64,000 nt of DNA from Nonomuraea longispora (GTDB lineage Bacteria; Actinomycetota; Actinomycetes; Streptosporangiales; Streptosporangiaceae). A program made the position numbers and the translations under genes. Below are positions 47,613-57,842 of this stretch, one piece after another (position 1 is the first letter of the stretch; each line of letters begins with the position of its first letter). Where the stretch lies: the NCBI RefSeq assembly GCF_004348345.1, contig NZ_SMJZ01000003.1, positions 1 to 64,000 of the forward strand. The letters are read 5' to 3'. Below the pieces are notes generated by a model. The model was given only the letters and a program-made list of their open reading frames with translations. It was not told where the DNA came from and made no database searches.

Positions 47613-48050
47613 TCAGGCCATGACGACGACCGTCCTCGCGACCTTGTCGTGGACGGCCTGCTTCCGGGGGTCGAAGAGGATCCAAGCGAGGTCGATGAGG
47701 AGGCCGACGCAGCAGACCCAGGCGAGCGCGCTCATCACGGCCTGCCTGACAGCGGCCTGTCCCACGCCTATCCTGGCCCCGTTCTCCTGGACGACCCGGA
47801 TGCCGAACGCCTTCTTGCCCAGGGTCTGACCATTCCAGAAGGCGTGCAGGAGCCAGAAGTAGAGAAACGCGACGAGTCCGGCCGCGAAGGTGTGCTCCAC
47901 CGGATAGCGGTCCCAGCCTGCGCCGTTCCAGGCATATTCCCAGCTCGTCCAGGTGAAGGGGGCGGTGACGACGTTGACGATGAGCCAGTCGAGCAGGCCG
48001 GCGAACAACCGCCGCCACCGTCCCGCCAGCCCCGGTGGTGGCGATCCCAT
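47613..48050 (-). CDS. RDD-family membrane protein
   Basis: 145 residues. RLFAGLLDWLIVNVVTAPFTW is the first RDD helix with the Arg and Asp of the family, followed by YFWLLHAFWNGQTLGKKAFGIRVV (the conserved GxTxGKxxxGIRVV) and a last helix WVCCVGLLIDLAWILFDPRKQAVHDKVA. Function unknown; some members are ion or small-molecule transporters. ATG 48050 is used; TTG 48083 is possible. The ATG lies in the loop of a 12-bp hairpin formed by its own first codons and the sequence after the hppD stop. Confidence 0.8.
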   Translation of the reverse strand: MGSPPPGLAGRWRRLFAGLLDWLIVNVVTAPFTWTSWEYAWNGAGWDRYPVEHTFAAGLVAFLYFWLLHAFWNGQTLGKKAFGIRVVQENGARIGVGQAAVRQAVMSALAWVCCVGLLIDLAWILFDPRKQAVHDKVARTVVVMA

Positions 48051-48074
48051 GCAGTGCTGATGGCCACCACCGGG
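48031..48074 (-). promoter_or_regulatory. Hairpin enclosing the RDD start codon
   Basis: CCCGGTGGTGGC pairs with GCCACCACCGGG across 20 bases; the RDD ATG sits in the loop, and the 3' arm is coding. It begins ten bases after the hppD stop, so it may also weaken read-through from hppD. Confidence 0.5.
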
Positions 48075-48084
48075 TCGGGACAAA

Positions 48085-49297
<1,213 letters not shown>

Positions 49298-49777
49298 ATG
49301 ACGATCGATGATCTGGACGCCCGGCTGATCGCCCTCCTGACGGCCGAGCCAAGGCTGGGCGTGCTCGAATGCTCGCGACGGCTCGGCGTGGCCCGTGGCA
49401 CGGTCCAGGCCCGGCTGGACCGGCTCGTCGCCCGCGGCGTGGTGACCGGGTTCGGGCCCGACGTCTCCCCGGCGGCGCTGGGATATGACGTGACGGCGTT
49501 CGTCACCATGGAGATCAGGCAGATCGCCGGGCACGACCCCGTGGCCGACCGGCTGGCCCGCATCCCGGAGGTTCTGGAGGTGCACACGATCACGGGCGAC
49601 AGCGATCTGCTCTGCCGCGTGGTCGCGCGGACCAATGCCGATCTGCAGCGCGTCATCGATCAAATCGTCGATGTGCACGGTGTGCTGAGAACTAATTCGA
49701 TCATCGCCCTTGACACCCCGGTTCCCTACCGAGTGTTGCCATTGGTCGCCGATGTTCCGCGGCATGGGGTGCGCTAG
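49298..49777 (+). CDS. Lrp/AsnC-family transcriptional regulator
   Basis: 159 residues. An N-terminal helix-turn-helix (DDLDARLIALLTAEPRLGVLECSRRLGVARGTVQARLDRLVARGVV) is followed by a RAM ligand-binding domain (VTAFVTMEIRQIAGHDPVADRLARIPEVLEVHTITGDSDLLCRVVA). The ligand is likely an aromatic amino acid, since it is divergent from hppD, but this is inference. Probably leaderless: TAAATC lies eight bases before ATG 49298. Longer in-frame starts would run through the hppD promoter. Confidence 0.88.
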   Translation: MTIDDLDARLIALLTAEPRLGVLECSRRLGVARGTVQARLDRLVARGVVTGFGPDVSPAALGYDVTAFVTMEIRQIAGHDPVADRLARIPEVLEVHTITGDSDLLCRVVARTNADLQRVIDQIVDVHGVLRTNSIIALDTPVPYRVLPLVADVPRHGVR

Positions 49778-49878
49778 CCGTACTATCGCTGAGGGACGAG
49801 GCATCGTCATCGATCGTTTAACCTTGGCATTCGCCCTGCTTACGGGGGTCGGGCGGCGCATGATCGAGGGGGTCGAGG

Positions 49879-52041
49879 GTGCGGAGCGGTGGTGGAAACA
49901 GGATGCGAAAACGGCGGATTCTCCGACTGGTAGCCATTTCTTTCGGCGCAGCGATCCTCGTATTTGTCGGGCTTTTCGCGATTGCGTGGGCGATGACGCC
50001 AATTCCCGACAGCGCCCAGAAACAGGCCACCGCACAGGGCTCGGTGATCTATTACCGCGACGGCAGGACCGTGCTCGCCCGTCAGGGTGTCGACCGCAAG
50101 AAGGTCGAGCTGGCGCAGGTGCCCAAACACGTGCGCGACGCGGTCATCGCCGCCGAGAACCGCTCGTTCTACGAAGACGCCGGCGTCTCGGCCAAGGGCA
50201 CCGCCAGGGCCGTCTGGTCGACCCTCACCGGGCAGCAGCTCCAGGGCGGCTCGACGATCACCCAGCAGCTCGTGCGCAACTACTACAGCGGGCTCAGCCA
50301 GGAACGTTCCTTCACCCGCAAGTTCAAGGAGATCCTCATCGCGATGAAGGTCGACCAGTCCAAGCCGAAGGACTGGGTGCTGGAGCAGTACCTCAACACG
50401 ATCTACTTCGGCAGGGGCGCCAACGGCGTCCAGTCGGCCGCCCAGGCCTACTTCGGCAAGGACGTCAGCGAGCTGAGCGTGGCCGAGGGCGCCTACCTCG
50501 CCTCCGTCATCCAGCAGCCCAGCCGCTTCGCCGACCCCAAGGGCTCCGACCTCGTCGCCGCCAGGGCCCGCTGGAAGTCGGTGATCGACGCCATGGGACA
50601 GACCGGCGCGCTCACCCCCCAGCAGGCCGCCGCCGAACGCTACCCCGACCTCCGCACCCCGAAGAAGCCGTTCGAGCTCAAGGGCCAGGCCCAGTACATG
50701 CTCGAACAGGTCACCGCCGAGCTCAACCGGCGCGGCTACAGCGACGAGGACATCAACTCCGGCGGGCTCAAGATCGTCTCTACGTTCGACAAGAAGCTCA
50801 TGCAGGCGGCCAAGCGGGCCGTCACCGACACGCTGCCCGACGCCACGCCGAAGAAGGTGCGCACCGGGCTGGCGGCCGTCGACCCCGGGACGGGCGAAGT
50901 CGTCGCCTTCTACGGCGGCAGGCCCTCCCAGTCGGCCTACTACGACAGCGCGTTCTCGGCCAAGGTCATGGCCGGCTCGACGTTCAAGCCCTACACCCTG
51001 GCCGCCGCCCTCGACAACGGCTTCGACCTGTCCACCCGGGTCGACGGCAACTCGCCCCTGCAGGTCGCGTCGGCGTCCAAGCCCATCCCCAACGACAGCG
51101 GGCGCTCGTACGGGCAGATCAACCTGATCAGCGCCACCCAGAACTCCGTCAACACGGCGTTCGTCGACCTCGGCCAGAAGGTGGGCCTGGACAAGGTCGC
51201 CAAGGTCGCCGAGGCGGCCGGCATCCCCGCCTCCCAGCTCGACCGGCACAAGAGCGCCGCGTCGTTCCCGCTCGGCGTGGCCTCCGTCAGCGCCGTCCAG
51301 AACGCCTCCGGGTTCGCCACGTTCGCCAACGAGGGCGTGCACATGGAGGCCCACGTGGTCAGGTCCGTCACCGACGCCGAGGGCCGCGTGGAGGCCGTCG
51401 AGCCGGCGTCCACGCGGGTGGTCGGCGAGCAGGCCGCCGCCGACACCACGTACGCGATGCAGCAGGTCGTGAAATACGGCACCGGCGCGGCGGCCAGGCT
51501 CTACGACCGTCCGGTGGCCGGCAAGACGGGCACCACGGACAAGTCGAAGTCGGTCTGGTTCAACGGCTTCACCCCGCAGCTCGCGGTGGCCGTCAACATG
51601 TTCCGCGACGACAACGCCACCGTCACCATCCCCGGCTACGGCACACAGTTCGGCGGCCAGCTGCCGGCGCAGATCTGGCGGGCGTTCATGACCGAGGCGA
51701 TGGAGGGCAAGCCGGTCGAGGAGTTCCCGGAGCCGTCCGACCTCGGCTACGACTACGAGTATTCCGCGCCCACCGAGGACGGTGTGCCCGAGCAGGAGGC
51801 GACGCCTCCGGTCAGCCCCGACGACGGGGGCACGCCCGAGCCGGAGATCACCGCGCCGCCGCTCACCGACGACCCGTCCGCCACGGGGGAGTCCGACGAC
51901 GAACGTCAGGAACGCCGGCAGGACGAGCCGTCCGACCTGCCGGCGCTGCTCCCCGAGCAGCCGTCGTCACGGCAGGACGACGCCCCCGCCGACCGGGGCG
52001 CCCGCGGCGACGACCGCACCGGCCGCGCACCCGCCGACTGA
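49879..52041 (+). CDS. Class A penicillin-binding protein
   Basis: 720 residues. One N-terminal membrane helix (LVAISFGAAILVFVGLFAIAWAM) is followed by a GT51 glycosyltransferase domain (AAENRSFYEDAGV, GGSTITQQLVRN, YLNTIYFGRGANGVQSAAQAYFG) and a transpeptidase with STFK, SVN and KTGTTD. It polymerises and cross-links peptidoglycan. The last 90 residues are an acidic Pro/Asp/Glu-rich tail. GTG 49879 has GAGGGGG six to seven bases upstream; ATG 49903 is a possible alternative. Its stop lies 13 bases from the convergent DUF255 gene stop. Confidence 0.92.
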   Translation: MRSGGGNRMRKRRILRLVAISFGAAILVFVGLFAIAWAMTPIPDSAQKQATAQGSVIYYRDGRTVLARQGVDRKKVELAQVPKHVRDAVIAAENRSFYEDAGVSAKGTARAVWSTLTGQQLQGGSTITQQLVRNYYSGLSQERSFTRKFKEILIAMKVDQSKPKDWVLEQYLNTIYFGRGANGVQSAAQAYFGKDVSELSVAEGAYLASVIQQPSRFADPKGSDLVAARARWKSVIDAMGQTGALTPQQAAAERYPDLRTPKKPFELKGQAQYMLEQVTAELNRRGYSDEDINSGGLKIVSTFDKKLMQAAKRAVTDTLPDATPKKVRTGLAAVDPGTGEVVAFYGGRPSQSAYYDSAFSAKVMAGSTFKPYTLAAALDNGFDLSTRVDGNSPLQVASASKPIPNDSGRSYGQINLISATQNSVNTAFVDLGQKVGLDKVAKVAEAAGIPASQLDRHKSAASFPLGVASVSAVQNASGFATFANEGVHMEAHVVRSVTDAEGRVEAVEPASTRVVGEQAAADTTYAMQQVVKYGTGAAARLYDRPVAGKTGTTDKSKSVWFNGFTPQLAVAVNMFRDDNATVTIPGYGTQFGGQLPAQIWRAFMTEAMEGKPVEEFPEPSDLGYDYEYSAPTEDGVPEQEATPPVSPDDGGTPEPEITAPPLTDDPSATGESDDERQERRQDEPSDLPALLPEQPSSRQDDAPADRGARGDDRTGRAPAD

Positions 52042-52054
52042 CCTCGCGACGGCG

Positions 52055-54043
52055 TCAGGCGGTGAGCTCGGCCTCCAGGGCGTCGACCGTGGTGACGGGC
52101 ATCCGGCAGGTGAAGCCCCGGCACACGTAGGCCGCGGGCGCCTCACCGACCGGCTCGCGCCCCTCCAGCAGCGCCGGGTACGCCCGCCGCGGCACGAGCG
52201 GGTCGCCGGTGCCGCGATCGCCGTCGCCGGACCCGAGCGCCACCACCACGCCGGGCACGTCGGCGAGCAGCGCCGCGCGGTGCAGCGCGGCCGTGCGCGG
52301 GTCGTCGGGCGGCCCGACGACGGCCACCTCGACGGGCCCGTCGAGCGCCGCGCGCGCCACGGCCAGCCCCCAGCCGGCGAACCGGGCGTGCTGGCCCGCC
52401 AGCACCGACACGGTGCCGAGCGCGGCGTGCGCGGCCTCCCGGTGGCGGGTGGAGCCGGTCAGCGCGCCGTAGGAGAGCAGCGCGCCGGCGGCGGCGTACT
52501 GGCCTGAGGGGGTGGCGTTGTCGGTCGGGTCCTGGGGGCGCTGGAACAGGCGCTCGGCGTCGTCGGCCGTGTCGTAGAAGCCGCCGGAGCCGTCGGCGAA
52601 GCCGTCGAGCACGGTGTCGAGCAGCGTGCCCGCGAGCCGCAGCCACCTGGCCTCGCCGGTGACGCCGTACAGCGTGATCAGTCCTTCCGCCAGGTCGGCG
52701 TAGTCCTCGAGCACCCCGTCGTTGGCGCCGGCGCGGCCGTCGCGGGATGTGCGCAGCAGCCTGCCGTCCGTCAGGTGGACGCCGGCGAGCAGCTCGGCCG
52801 CGTCGGTGGCGGCCGCGACCAGCTCGGGCCGCTCGAACACCACGCCCGTCTCCGCCAGCGCGGCGATGGCCAGGCCGTTCCACGAGGCCACGACCTTGTC
52901 GTCGCGGCCGGGGCGCACGCGCTGCTCCCTGGCGGCCAGCAGCCGTCCGCGCACGCTCGCGTAGCGGCCGGGGTCGTCGGGGTCGCGCGGCAGCTGCAGC
53001 ACGGATGTGCCGTGCTCGAACGTGCCGGTCACCTCGAACAGCCCGGCGGCCCACCGGCCGTCGTCGTCGCCGAGCACGGCGCCCAGCTCCTCGGGGGTCC
53101 AGACGTAGAACTTGCCCTCCACGCCCTCGCTGTCGGCGTCGAGCGCCGAGGCGAACCCGCCTTCGGGCGTGCGCATCTCGCGCAGCAGCCAGCCGGCGGT
53201 CTCCAGCGCGACCCGTCTGGCCAGTTCGCCGCCGCCCGCCTTCCACCAGTGGGTGTAGACGCGCAGCAGCAGGGCGTTGTCGTAGAGCATCTTCTCGAAG
53301 TGGGGGACGACCCATTCAGGGTCGACGCTGTAGCGGGCGAAGCCGCCGCCGAGCTGGTCGTACATGCCGCCGCGGGCCATGGCCTCCAGGGTCTTCCCGC
53401 TCATCTCGCGCTCGCCCGAGCGCAGCAGGAACTCCAGCACCATGGACGGCGGGAACTTGGGCGCCCCGCCGAACCCGCCGTTGGCGGCGTCGAAGCTCTC
53501 CCGCAGGTTGGCGATCGCGCGGTCGAGCGTGTCGGCGCCCGGCAGCGGCCCGCTGGGCAGCGTGGTCTGCGAGTTGAGCGCCTCGACCACCTTCGCGCCC
53601 TGCCGCAGCACGGTCTCCTTGTCGCCGGTCCACACCTTGTGCACCTCAGTGAGCAGGCGCTGGAACTGGTGGCGCGGGAAGTAGGTGCCGCAGTAGAACG
53701 GGTGCCCGTCCGGCGTCGCGAACACCGTCATCGGCCAGCCGCCCTGGTGCGTCATGGCCTGCGTGGCGCCCATGTAGACGGCGTCGACGTCGGGCCGCTC
53801 CTCGCGGTCCACCTTGATGTTGACGAAGTGCTCGTTCATCAGTTGCGCGGTGGCGGTGTCCTCGAAGCTTTCGTGGGCCATGACGTGACACCAGTGGCAC
53901 GCCGAATAGCCCACGCTGATGAGCAGCGGCACGTCGCGCCGCCTGGCCTCCGCGAACGCCTCCTCGCCCCACGGATGCCAGTCGACGGGGTTGTCCGCGT
54001 GCTGCAGCAGGTAGGGGCTCGTCGCGTCTTTCAAGCGGTTCAT
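52055..54043 (-). CDS. DUF255 thioredoxin-like/spermatogenesis-associated-20-type protein
   Basis: 662 residues. The N-terminal thioredoxin-like domain carries [16 protein letters not shown] with the CxxC-like CHWC; then an (alpha/alpha)6 barrel runs to the end, with conserved stretches such as [20 protein letters not shown] and [15 protein letters not shown]. The C-terminus has a CRGFTC pair. Family members (YyaL, SPATA20) have no settled activity. ATG 54043 is preceded by GGAGGTCGTG. In mycobacteria a homologue lies next to mca, as it nearly does here. Confidence 0.85.
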   Translation of the reverse strand: MNRLKDATSPYLLQHADNPVDWHPWGEEAFAEARRRDVPLLISVGYSACHWCHVMAHESFEDTATAQLMNEHFVNIKVDREERPDVDAVYMGATQAMTHQGGWPMTVFATPDGHPFYCGTYFPRHQFQRLLTEVHKVWTGDKETVLRQGAKVVEALNSQTTLPSGPLPGADTLDRAIANLRESFDAANGGFGGAPKFPPSMVLEFLLRSGEREMSGKTLEAMARGGMYDQLGGGFARYSVDPEWVVPHFEKMLYDNALLLRVYTHWWKAGGGELARRVALETAGWLLREMRTPEGGFASALDADSEGVEGKFYVWTPEELGAVLGDDDGRWAAGLFEVTGTFEHGTSVLQLPRDPDDPGRYASVRGRLLAAREQRVRPGRDDKVVASWNGLAIAALAETGVVFERPELVAAATDAAELLAGVHLTDGRLLRTSRDGRAGANDGVLEDYADLAEGLITLYGVTGEARWLRLAGTLLDTVLDGFADGSGGFYDTADDAERLFQRPQDPTDNATPSGQYAAAGALLSYGALTGSTRHREAAHAALGTVSVLAGQHARFAGWGLAVARAALDGPVEVAVVGPPDDPRTAALHRAALLADVPGVVVALGSGDGDRGTGDPLVPRRAYPALLEGREPVGEAPAAYVCRGFTCRMPVTTVDALEAELTA

Positions 54044-54150
54044 CACGACCTCCAACTCCCCACCCTAGACGCCGCGGAGAAAAAGGATCATGACAGGGCC
54101 CCTCGGCCGCCCCTGGCTGACTGGCGCGGCGGTGACGGCGTAGGTTACGG

Positions 54151-55305
54151 ATGGTGGACATGGACTTCGTCTGCACGCAAGCGGGCCGCCCGGTGACCGC
54201 GCTCACACGCAGAGACGTGGCGCGGGCGCTGCTCGCCGTGCCTTCCGGGGTGGCGCTGGTGGCGCTGCCCGACCTGCGGCGCGCGATGATGTCGGCGGGA
54301 AACCCCCTCTCCCGCCCGTTCTGGGAGTCGGCCAAGGAGACCCTGCGATCGATCGAGTCCGGCGTGGCGACCGTGGGCGACGTCCAACGCTGGATCGAGT
54401 CGACCGGCACCGAGCCGATCCTCATGACGCCCAGCTATTTCGTCTGGCCGGAGGAGAACGAGCGCGGGCCCGTGGCGACCGAGATGTTCGCCCGCCTGGT
54501 GGCGTTCCTGGAGGAGCGGGTCGCGGCGGGGGAGATCGACCCCGACGCGCTGGCCGCGGGCGACCCGGGGGCCCGCAGGGCCTATGAGGAGCTGCAGGAA
54601 CACTGGCTGAGCACGCCACTGCCCGACGGCCGGGTGCCCGGCTTCGCCGTCAGCGACGAGCAGGACGAGGAGCTGTTCTCGGCCTGGGACGAGGAGGAGG
54701 CCTTCGCGCTGTCGGAGCTGCGGCGCATCGTCGCGGGCCTGCCCAAGCAGCCCGACCTGCCCGCCGACGAGCTGGACACGGCCGCCGTACGCCTGCGCGC
54801 GCTGCTCGCCCTGCCGGGCTATCCCGCCAACGTGCTGCGGGCCTGTGCCGGGTTCGAGGACCGGCCGATGCCCGACGACGACCTGGACCTGTGGCTGACC
54901 GTGGCGGCGGGCGTCGTGAGCCCTGTCTCCGACCTGCTGGAGAACGGCGACCTGCTGGAGGAGTTCGCCGATCTCGACAGGGAGATCGGCATGGAGGACG
55001 CGACGCTGGCCCATCTGCACGCCATCCAGTGCGCCGACTGGCTGGCCGGGGTGGCGGCGCTGGCCAGGCTCGGGCCGGGGGTGCTGGCCTCGCCCGAGCG
55101 GATGGCGCGGCTCATCGCCGAGTCCGAGGACATCGACGTCGACGAGCAGGACGGCGACGACCTCGGCGCCACCGAGGGACTGTTCGCTCCCGTGGTGAGC
55201 CTGTGGGGCTATCTCGGCATCGTCGACAAGGACGACGTGCTCACCCCGCTGGGCTGGTGGGGGCTGCCGAAGGCGCTCGAACGCGCCTGGTCGCCCGCCG
55301 AGTGA
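54151..55305 (+). CDS. Conserved hypothetical protein
   Basis: 384 residues, soluble, acidic, with no recognised catalytic motif. The C-terminal LGATEGLFAPVVSLWGYLGIVDKDDVLTPLGWWGLPKAL is a winged-helix-like end seen in several actinobacterial hypotheticals. A -10-like TAGGTT ends four bases before ATG 54151 and seven before GTG 54154; by the pattern of other genes here GTG 54154 may be the true, leaderless start. Its stop lies three bases before the convergent acetyltransferase-like gene stop. Confidence 0.6.
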   Translation: MVDMDFVCTQAGRPVTALTRRDVARALLAVPSGVALVALPDLRRAMMSAGNPLSRPFWESAKETLRSIESGVATVGDVQRWIESTGTEPILMTPSYFVWPEENERGPVATEMFARLVAFLEERVAAGEIDPDALAAGDPGARRAYEELQEHWLSTPLPDGRVPGFAVSDEQDEELFSAWDEEEAFALSELRRIVAGLPKQPDLPADELDTAAVRLRALLALPGYPANVLRACAGFEDRPMPDDDLDLWLTVAAGVVSPVSDLLENGDLLEEFADLDREIGMEDATLAHLHAIQCADWLAGVAALARLGPGVLASPERMARLIAESEDIDVDEQDGDDLGATEGLFAPVVSLWGYLGIVDKDDVLTPLGWWGLPKALERAWSPAE

Positions 55306-55308
55306 GGC

Positions 55309-55593
55309 TCAGCGGGCGTCGGTGATGTCCTGGAACTCGGGGTGGCGCTCGATGTATCTCGCCACGTAGGAGCAGAGGGGCACGACACGCAGGCCGGTGT
55401 CGGCGCTCATCTGCAGCGCGTGACCGACCAGCTCGCCGGCCAGCCCCTGCCCCTCGAACTCCGGTGCCACCTCGGTGTGCGTGAACACGATCTTCGTGGG
55501 CAGCAGGCGGTAGTCGGCGAACCCGGCGACCTGCCCGTCCACGAGGATCTCGAAGCGGCTCTTCGCCGAGTTGTCGACCACGTCCGCCGGCAT
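55309..55593 (-). CDS. Small GNAT-like N-acetyltransferase (YjdJ/NATD1 type)
   Basis: 94 residues. SRFEILVDGQVAGFADYRLLPTKIVFTHTEVAPEFEGQGLAGELVGHAL contains the acetyl-CoA loop EGQGLAG, and PLCSYVARYIERHPEFQDI is the typical end of the small single-domain acetyltransferases related to human NATD1. Substrate unknown. ATG 55593 directly follows the stop of the 54-residue gene upstream (TAGATG), so translation is coupled. Part of the mca operon. Confidence 0.85.
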   Translation of the reverse strand: MPADVVDNSAKSRFEILVDGQVAGFADYRLLPTKIVFTHTEVAPEFEGQGLAGELVGHALQMSADTGLRVVPLCSYVARYIERHPEFQDITDAR

Positions 55594-55758
55594 CTATTCG
55601 GCCTTCTTGTCGGTCAGCTCGGCCTCGCGCGGCACTTCGATCTTCGTCATCTGCTTGTTCATCGACTTGACGAGGAAATAGAGCGCCAGCCCGATGGCGG
55701 CCACGACGACGAAGCCGAGCACACCCGGGCTCACATCACCCGCTGCTAGTACGGTCAC
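55594..55758 (-). CDS. 54-residue membrane protein downstream of mca
   Basis: LGFVVVAAIGLALYFLVKSM is one membrane helix; the rest (NKQMTKIEVPREAELTDKKAE) is a charged cytoplasmic tail. GTG 55758 lacks a Shine-Dalgarno site; CAGACT seven bases upstream may be a -10 box. Between mca and the acetyltransferase, all on one strand. Mycobacteria also have a small membrane protein next to mca, supporting it as a real gene. Function unknown. Confidence 0.65.
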   Translation of the reverse strand: MTVLAAGDVSPGVLGFVVVAAIGLALYFLVKSMNKQMTKIEVPREAELTDKKAE

Positions 55759-55793
55759 GCATCCCAGTCTGCCACCGGCGCCCCATGCTCGGG

Positions 55794-56678
55794 TCAGTGG
55801 CAGGCGGGGGAGACGTCGTCGGCGTGGATGCCCGCGAACAGGTCGTCCTCCGGAAGCCCGGTGTCGACCAGCGAGCGCGCCAGGTGGTAGTCCTCGGTCG
55901 GCCAGACCTCCTGCTGCAGCTCGCGCGGGCAGACGAACCAGAAGCCGTCGGGGTCGACCTGGGTGGCGTGCGCCAGCAGGGCCTCGTCGCGGACCTGGAA
56001 GTAGTCGCCGCACGGGACGCGCGTGGTCACCGGCCACTTGGCGGGGCGGTCCTCCCAGCGGGAGATCCAGTCGGCGTAGGGGGAGCCGAGGCCGCGTTCG
56101 TTCATCGCCTCGTGCAGCGCCTCGAAACGTTCCTTGGTGAACCCCATCTGGTAGTAGAGCTTCAGCGGCTGCCACGGGTCGCCGGTCCCGGGATAGCGGT
56201 CGGGATCGCCGGCCGCCTCGAACGCCTCGACGGAGACCCTGTTGGTCATGACGTGGTCGGGGTGGGGGTAGCCGCCGTCGTCGTCGTACGTGATGATCAC
56301 GTGCGGCCTGAAGTCGCGCACCGCCGCCACGAGCGGCGCGGCGGCGTCCTCAAGTTTCTGCACGGCGAAGCAGCCCTCGGGCAGCTCCTCCTCCTCGCTC
56401 TCCGGCAGGCCGGAGTCGACGAAGCCCATGAAACGCTGCTCCACGCCGAGGATCTCGCGCGCCCGCGCCATCTCGGCCCTGCGCACCTCCCCGATGTTGG
56501 CCACGATCTCGGGGCGGTCCATCTTGGGGTTGAGCACGGATCCGCGTTCACCCCCGGTCAGCGTGCAGACCAGCACGTCAGCGCCTTCGCGCACATAGCG
56601 CGCCATCGTGGCGGCGCCCTTGCTCGACTCGTCATCTGGGTGGGCGTGGACGGCCATCAACCTCAACGGTGCACTCAC
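55794..56678 (-). CDS. mca: Mycothiol S-conjugate amidase
   Basis: 294 residues. AVHAHPDDESSKGAATMARY is the zinc-binding HPDDE motif of the LmbE/PIG-L deacetylase family, HPDHVMTNRVSVEAFEAAG supplies the third ligand, and the length plus CPRELQQEVWPTEDYHLARS near the end fit Mca rather than MshB. It cleaves mycothiol-toxin conjugates to a mercapturate and GlcN-Ins. GTG 56678 has GAGGAGA nine bases upstream. Divergent from DUF4307 and greA, as in Mycobacterium. Confidence 0.92.
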   Translation of the reverse strand: MSAPLRLMAVHAHPDDESSKGAATMARYVREGADVLVCTLTGGERGSVLNPKMDRPEIVANIGEVRRAEMARAREILGVEQRFMGFVDSGLPESEEEELPEGCFAVQKLEDAAAPLVAAVRDFRPHVIITYDDDGGYPHPDHVMTNRVSVEAFEAAGDPDRYPGTGDPWQPLKLYYQMGFTKERFEALHEAMNERGLGSPYADWISRWEDRPAKWPVTTRVPCGDYFQVRDEALLAHATQVDPDGFWFVCPRELQQEVWPTEDYHLARSLVDTGLPEDDLFAGIHADDVSPACH

Positions 56679-56808
56679 GGGCGAGATCTCCTCAAGGACC
56701 GGTCAGTCGCCCAGAGAGGTTAGTTTCAGCTGGGCGGTCGCGAGGGCACTCCCCTCGCGGGCGACAATTGTCTCGGATAACGCCGAGGGAGTGCAGGGAG
56801 ATTCCGCC

Positions 56809-57228
56809 ATGGCCACCAGAGATGTCGAGAACGGGCCCGTTCTCGGCACACCCGACGACTTCCCCGATCGTCCACGGCGAAGGGGCAGACTCGTCGTGCA
56901 CCTCGTGATCGGCGTGCTGGTGGCCATCATCGCCGGTGGCTGGGGCTACGTGATGTGGTCGATGACGGCGGGCGGCTCGGACGCGCCGTCGCAGGTCGTG
57001 ACGTTCAACGTGGAGAGCCCGACCCGCGCGGAGATCACCTTTGAGGTGTACAAGCCAGACGATAGAGTGGCTGTCTGCCGCCTGCGGGCGCTGGATGTCA
57101 ATCACGGGGAAGTCGGCAGCAAGGAAGTAAGAATCCCGGCTGGTGAGGGTAGTAAGCAGCTCAAGGAGAGCCTCGGCACCAGTGGTCGGGCCACTTCCGT
57201 CCACATCCAGTACTGCAATCTCGTATAG
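56809..57228 (+). CDS. DUF4307 single-pass membrane protein
   Basis: 139 residues. A short cytoplasmic N-terminus, one helix (LVVHLVIGVLVAIIAGGWGYVMW) and an exported beta-rich domain (VVTFNVESPTRAEITFEVYKPDDRVAVCRLRALDVNHGEVGSKEVRIP) with two cysteines define DUF4307. Function unknown. AGGGAG lies eight bases before ATG 56809. A palindrome GACAATTGTC (56763-56772) sits in the promoter region shared with mca. Conserved order mca - DUF4307 - greA. Confidence 0.88.
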   Translation: MATRDVENGPVLGTPDDFPDRPRRRGRLVVHLVIGVLVAIIAGGWGYVMWSMTAGGSDAPSQVVTFNVESPTRAEITFEVYKPDDRVAVCRLRALDVNHGEVGSKEVRIPAGEGSKQLKESLGTSGRATSVHIQYCNLV

Positions 57229-57336
57229 TGAGACATTTGGGGAAGCGTTGGAGCGACTGACTTGTTAGCCTTTCGCAATTCAACCGTACGTAACCTCAAG
57301 TGACCTCAGGGCCCCCTAGGCAAGCAAGGAGAACCC

Positions 57337-57837
57337 GTGGCCGACTCTCGCGATGAGAACGTCACATGGCTGACGCAGGAGGCGTACGACCGCCTGAAGG
57401 CGGAGTACGAGTATCTCTCGGGCCCCGGGCGCGTCGACATCGCCAAGAAGATCGAGGCCGCCCGGGAAGAGGGTGACCTGCGCGAGAACGGCGGCTACCA
57501 CGCCGCCAAGGACGAGCAGGGCAAGATGGAGGCCCGCATCTTCCATCTCCGTCAGATCCTCGACAACGCCCAGGTCGGAGAGGCTCCCAAGGCCGAGGGC
57601 GTGGTGGGCCCCGGCATGACCGTCACCATCAGGTTCGTGGGTGACGACGACGAGGTGACCTTCCTGCTCGCCTCCCGCGAGGAGAGCGGAGCGCCGATCG
57701 ACGTCTACTCGCCGAAGTCCCCGCTCGGGGCGGCGATCAACGGCAAGAAGATCGGTGAGAAGGCGACCTACGCCCTGCCCAACGGGCGCCAGAACACCGT
57801 CGAGATCCTCGAGGCTGTGCCGTACATCGGCAACTGA
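57337..57837 (+). CDS. greA: Transcription elongation factor GreA
   Basis: 166 residues. The N-terminal coiled coil (LTQEAYDRLKAEYEYLSGPGRVDIAKKIEAAREEGDLRENGGYHAAKDEQGKME) carries the acidic DLREN tip that stimulates transcript cleavage by RNA polymerase, followed by the FKBP-like C-domain ending in SPLGAAINGKKIGEKATYALPNG. AAGGAG precedes GTG 57337. It probably ends at the terminator at 57854-57885, which lies inside the start of the next gene. Confidence 0.95.
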   Translation: MADSRDENVTWLTQEAYDRLKAEYEYLSGPGRVDIAKKIEAAREEGDLRENGGYHAAKDEQGKMEARIFHLRQILDNAQVGEAPKAEGVVGPGMTVTIRFVGDDDEVTFLLASREESGAPIDVYSPKSPLGAAINGKKIGEKATYALPNGRQNTVEILEAVPYIGN

Positions 57838-57842
57838 CTCCC

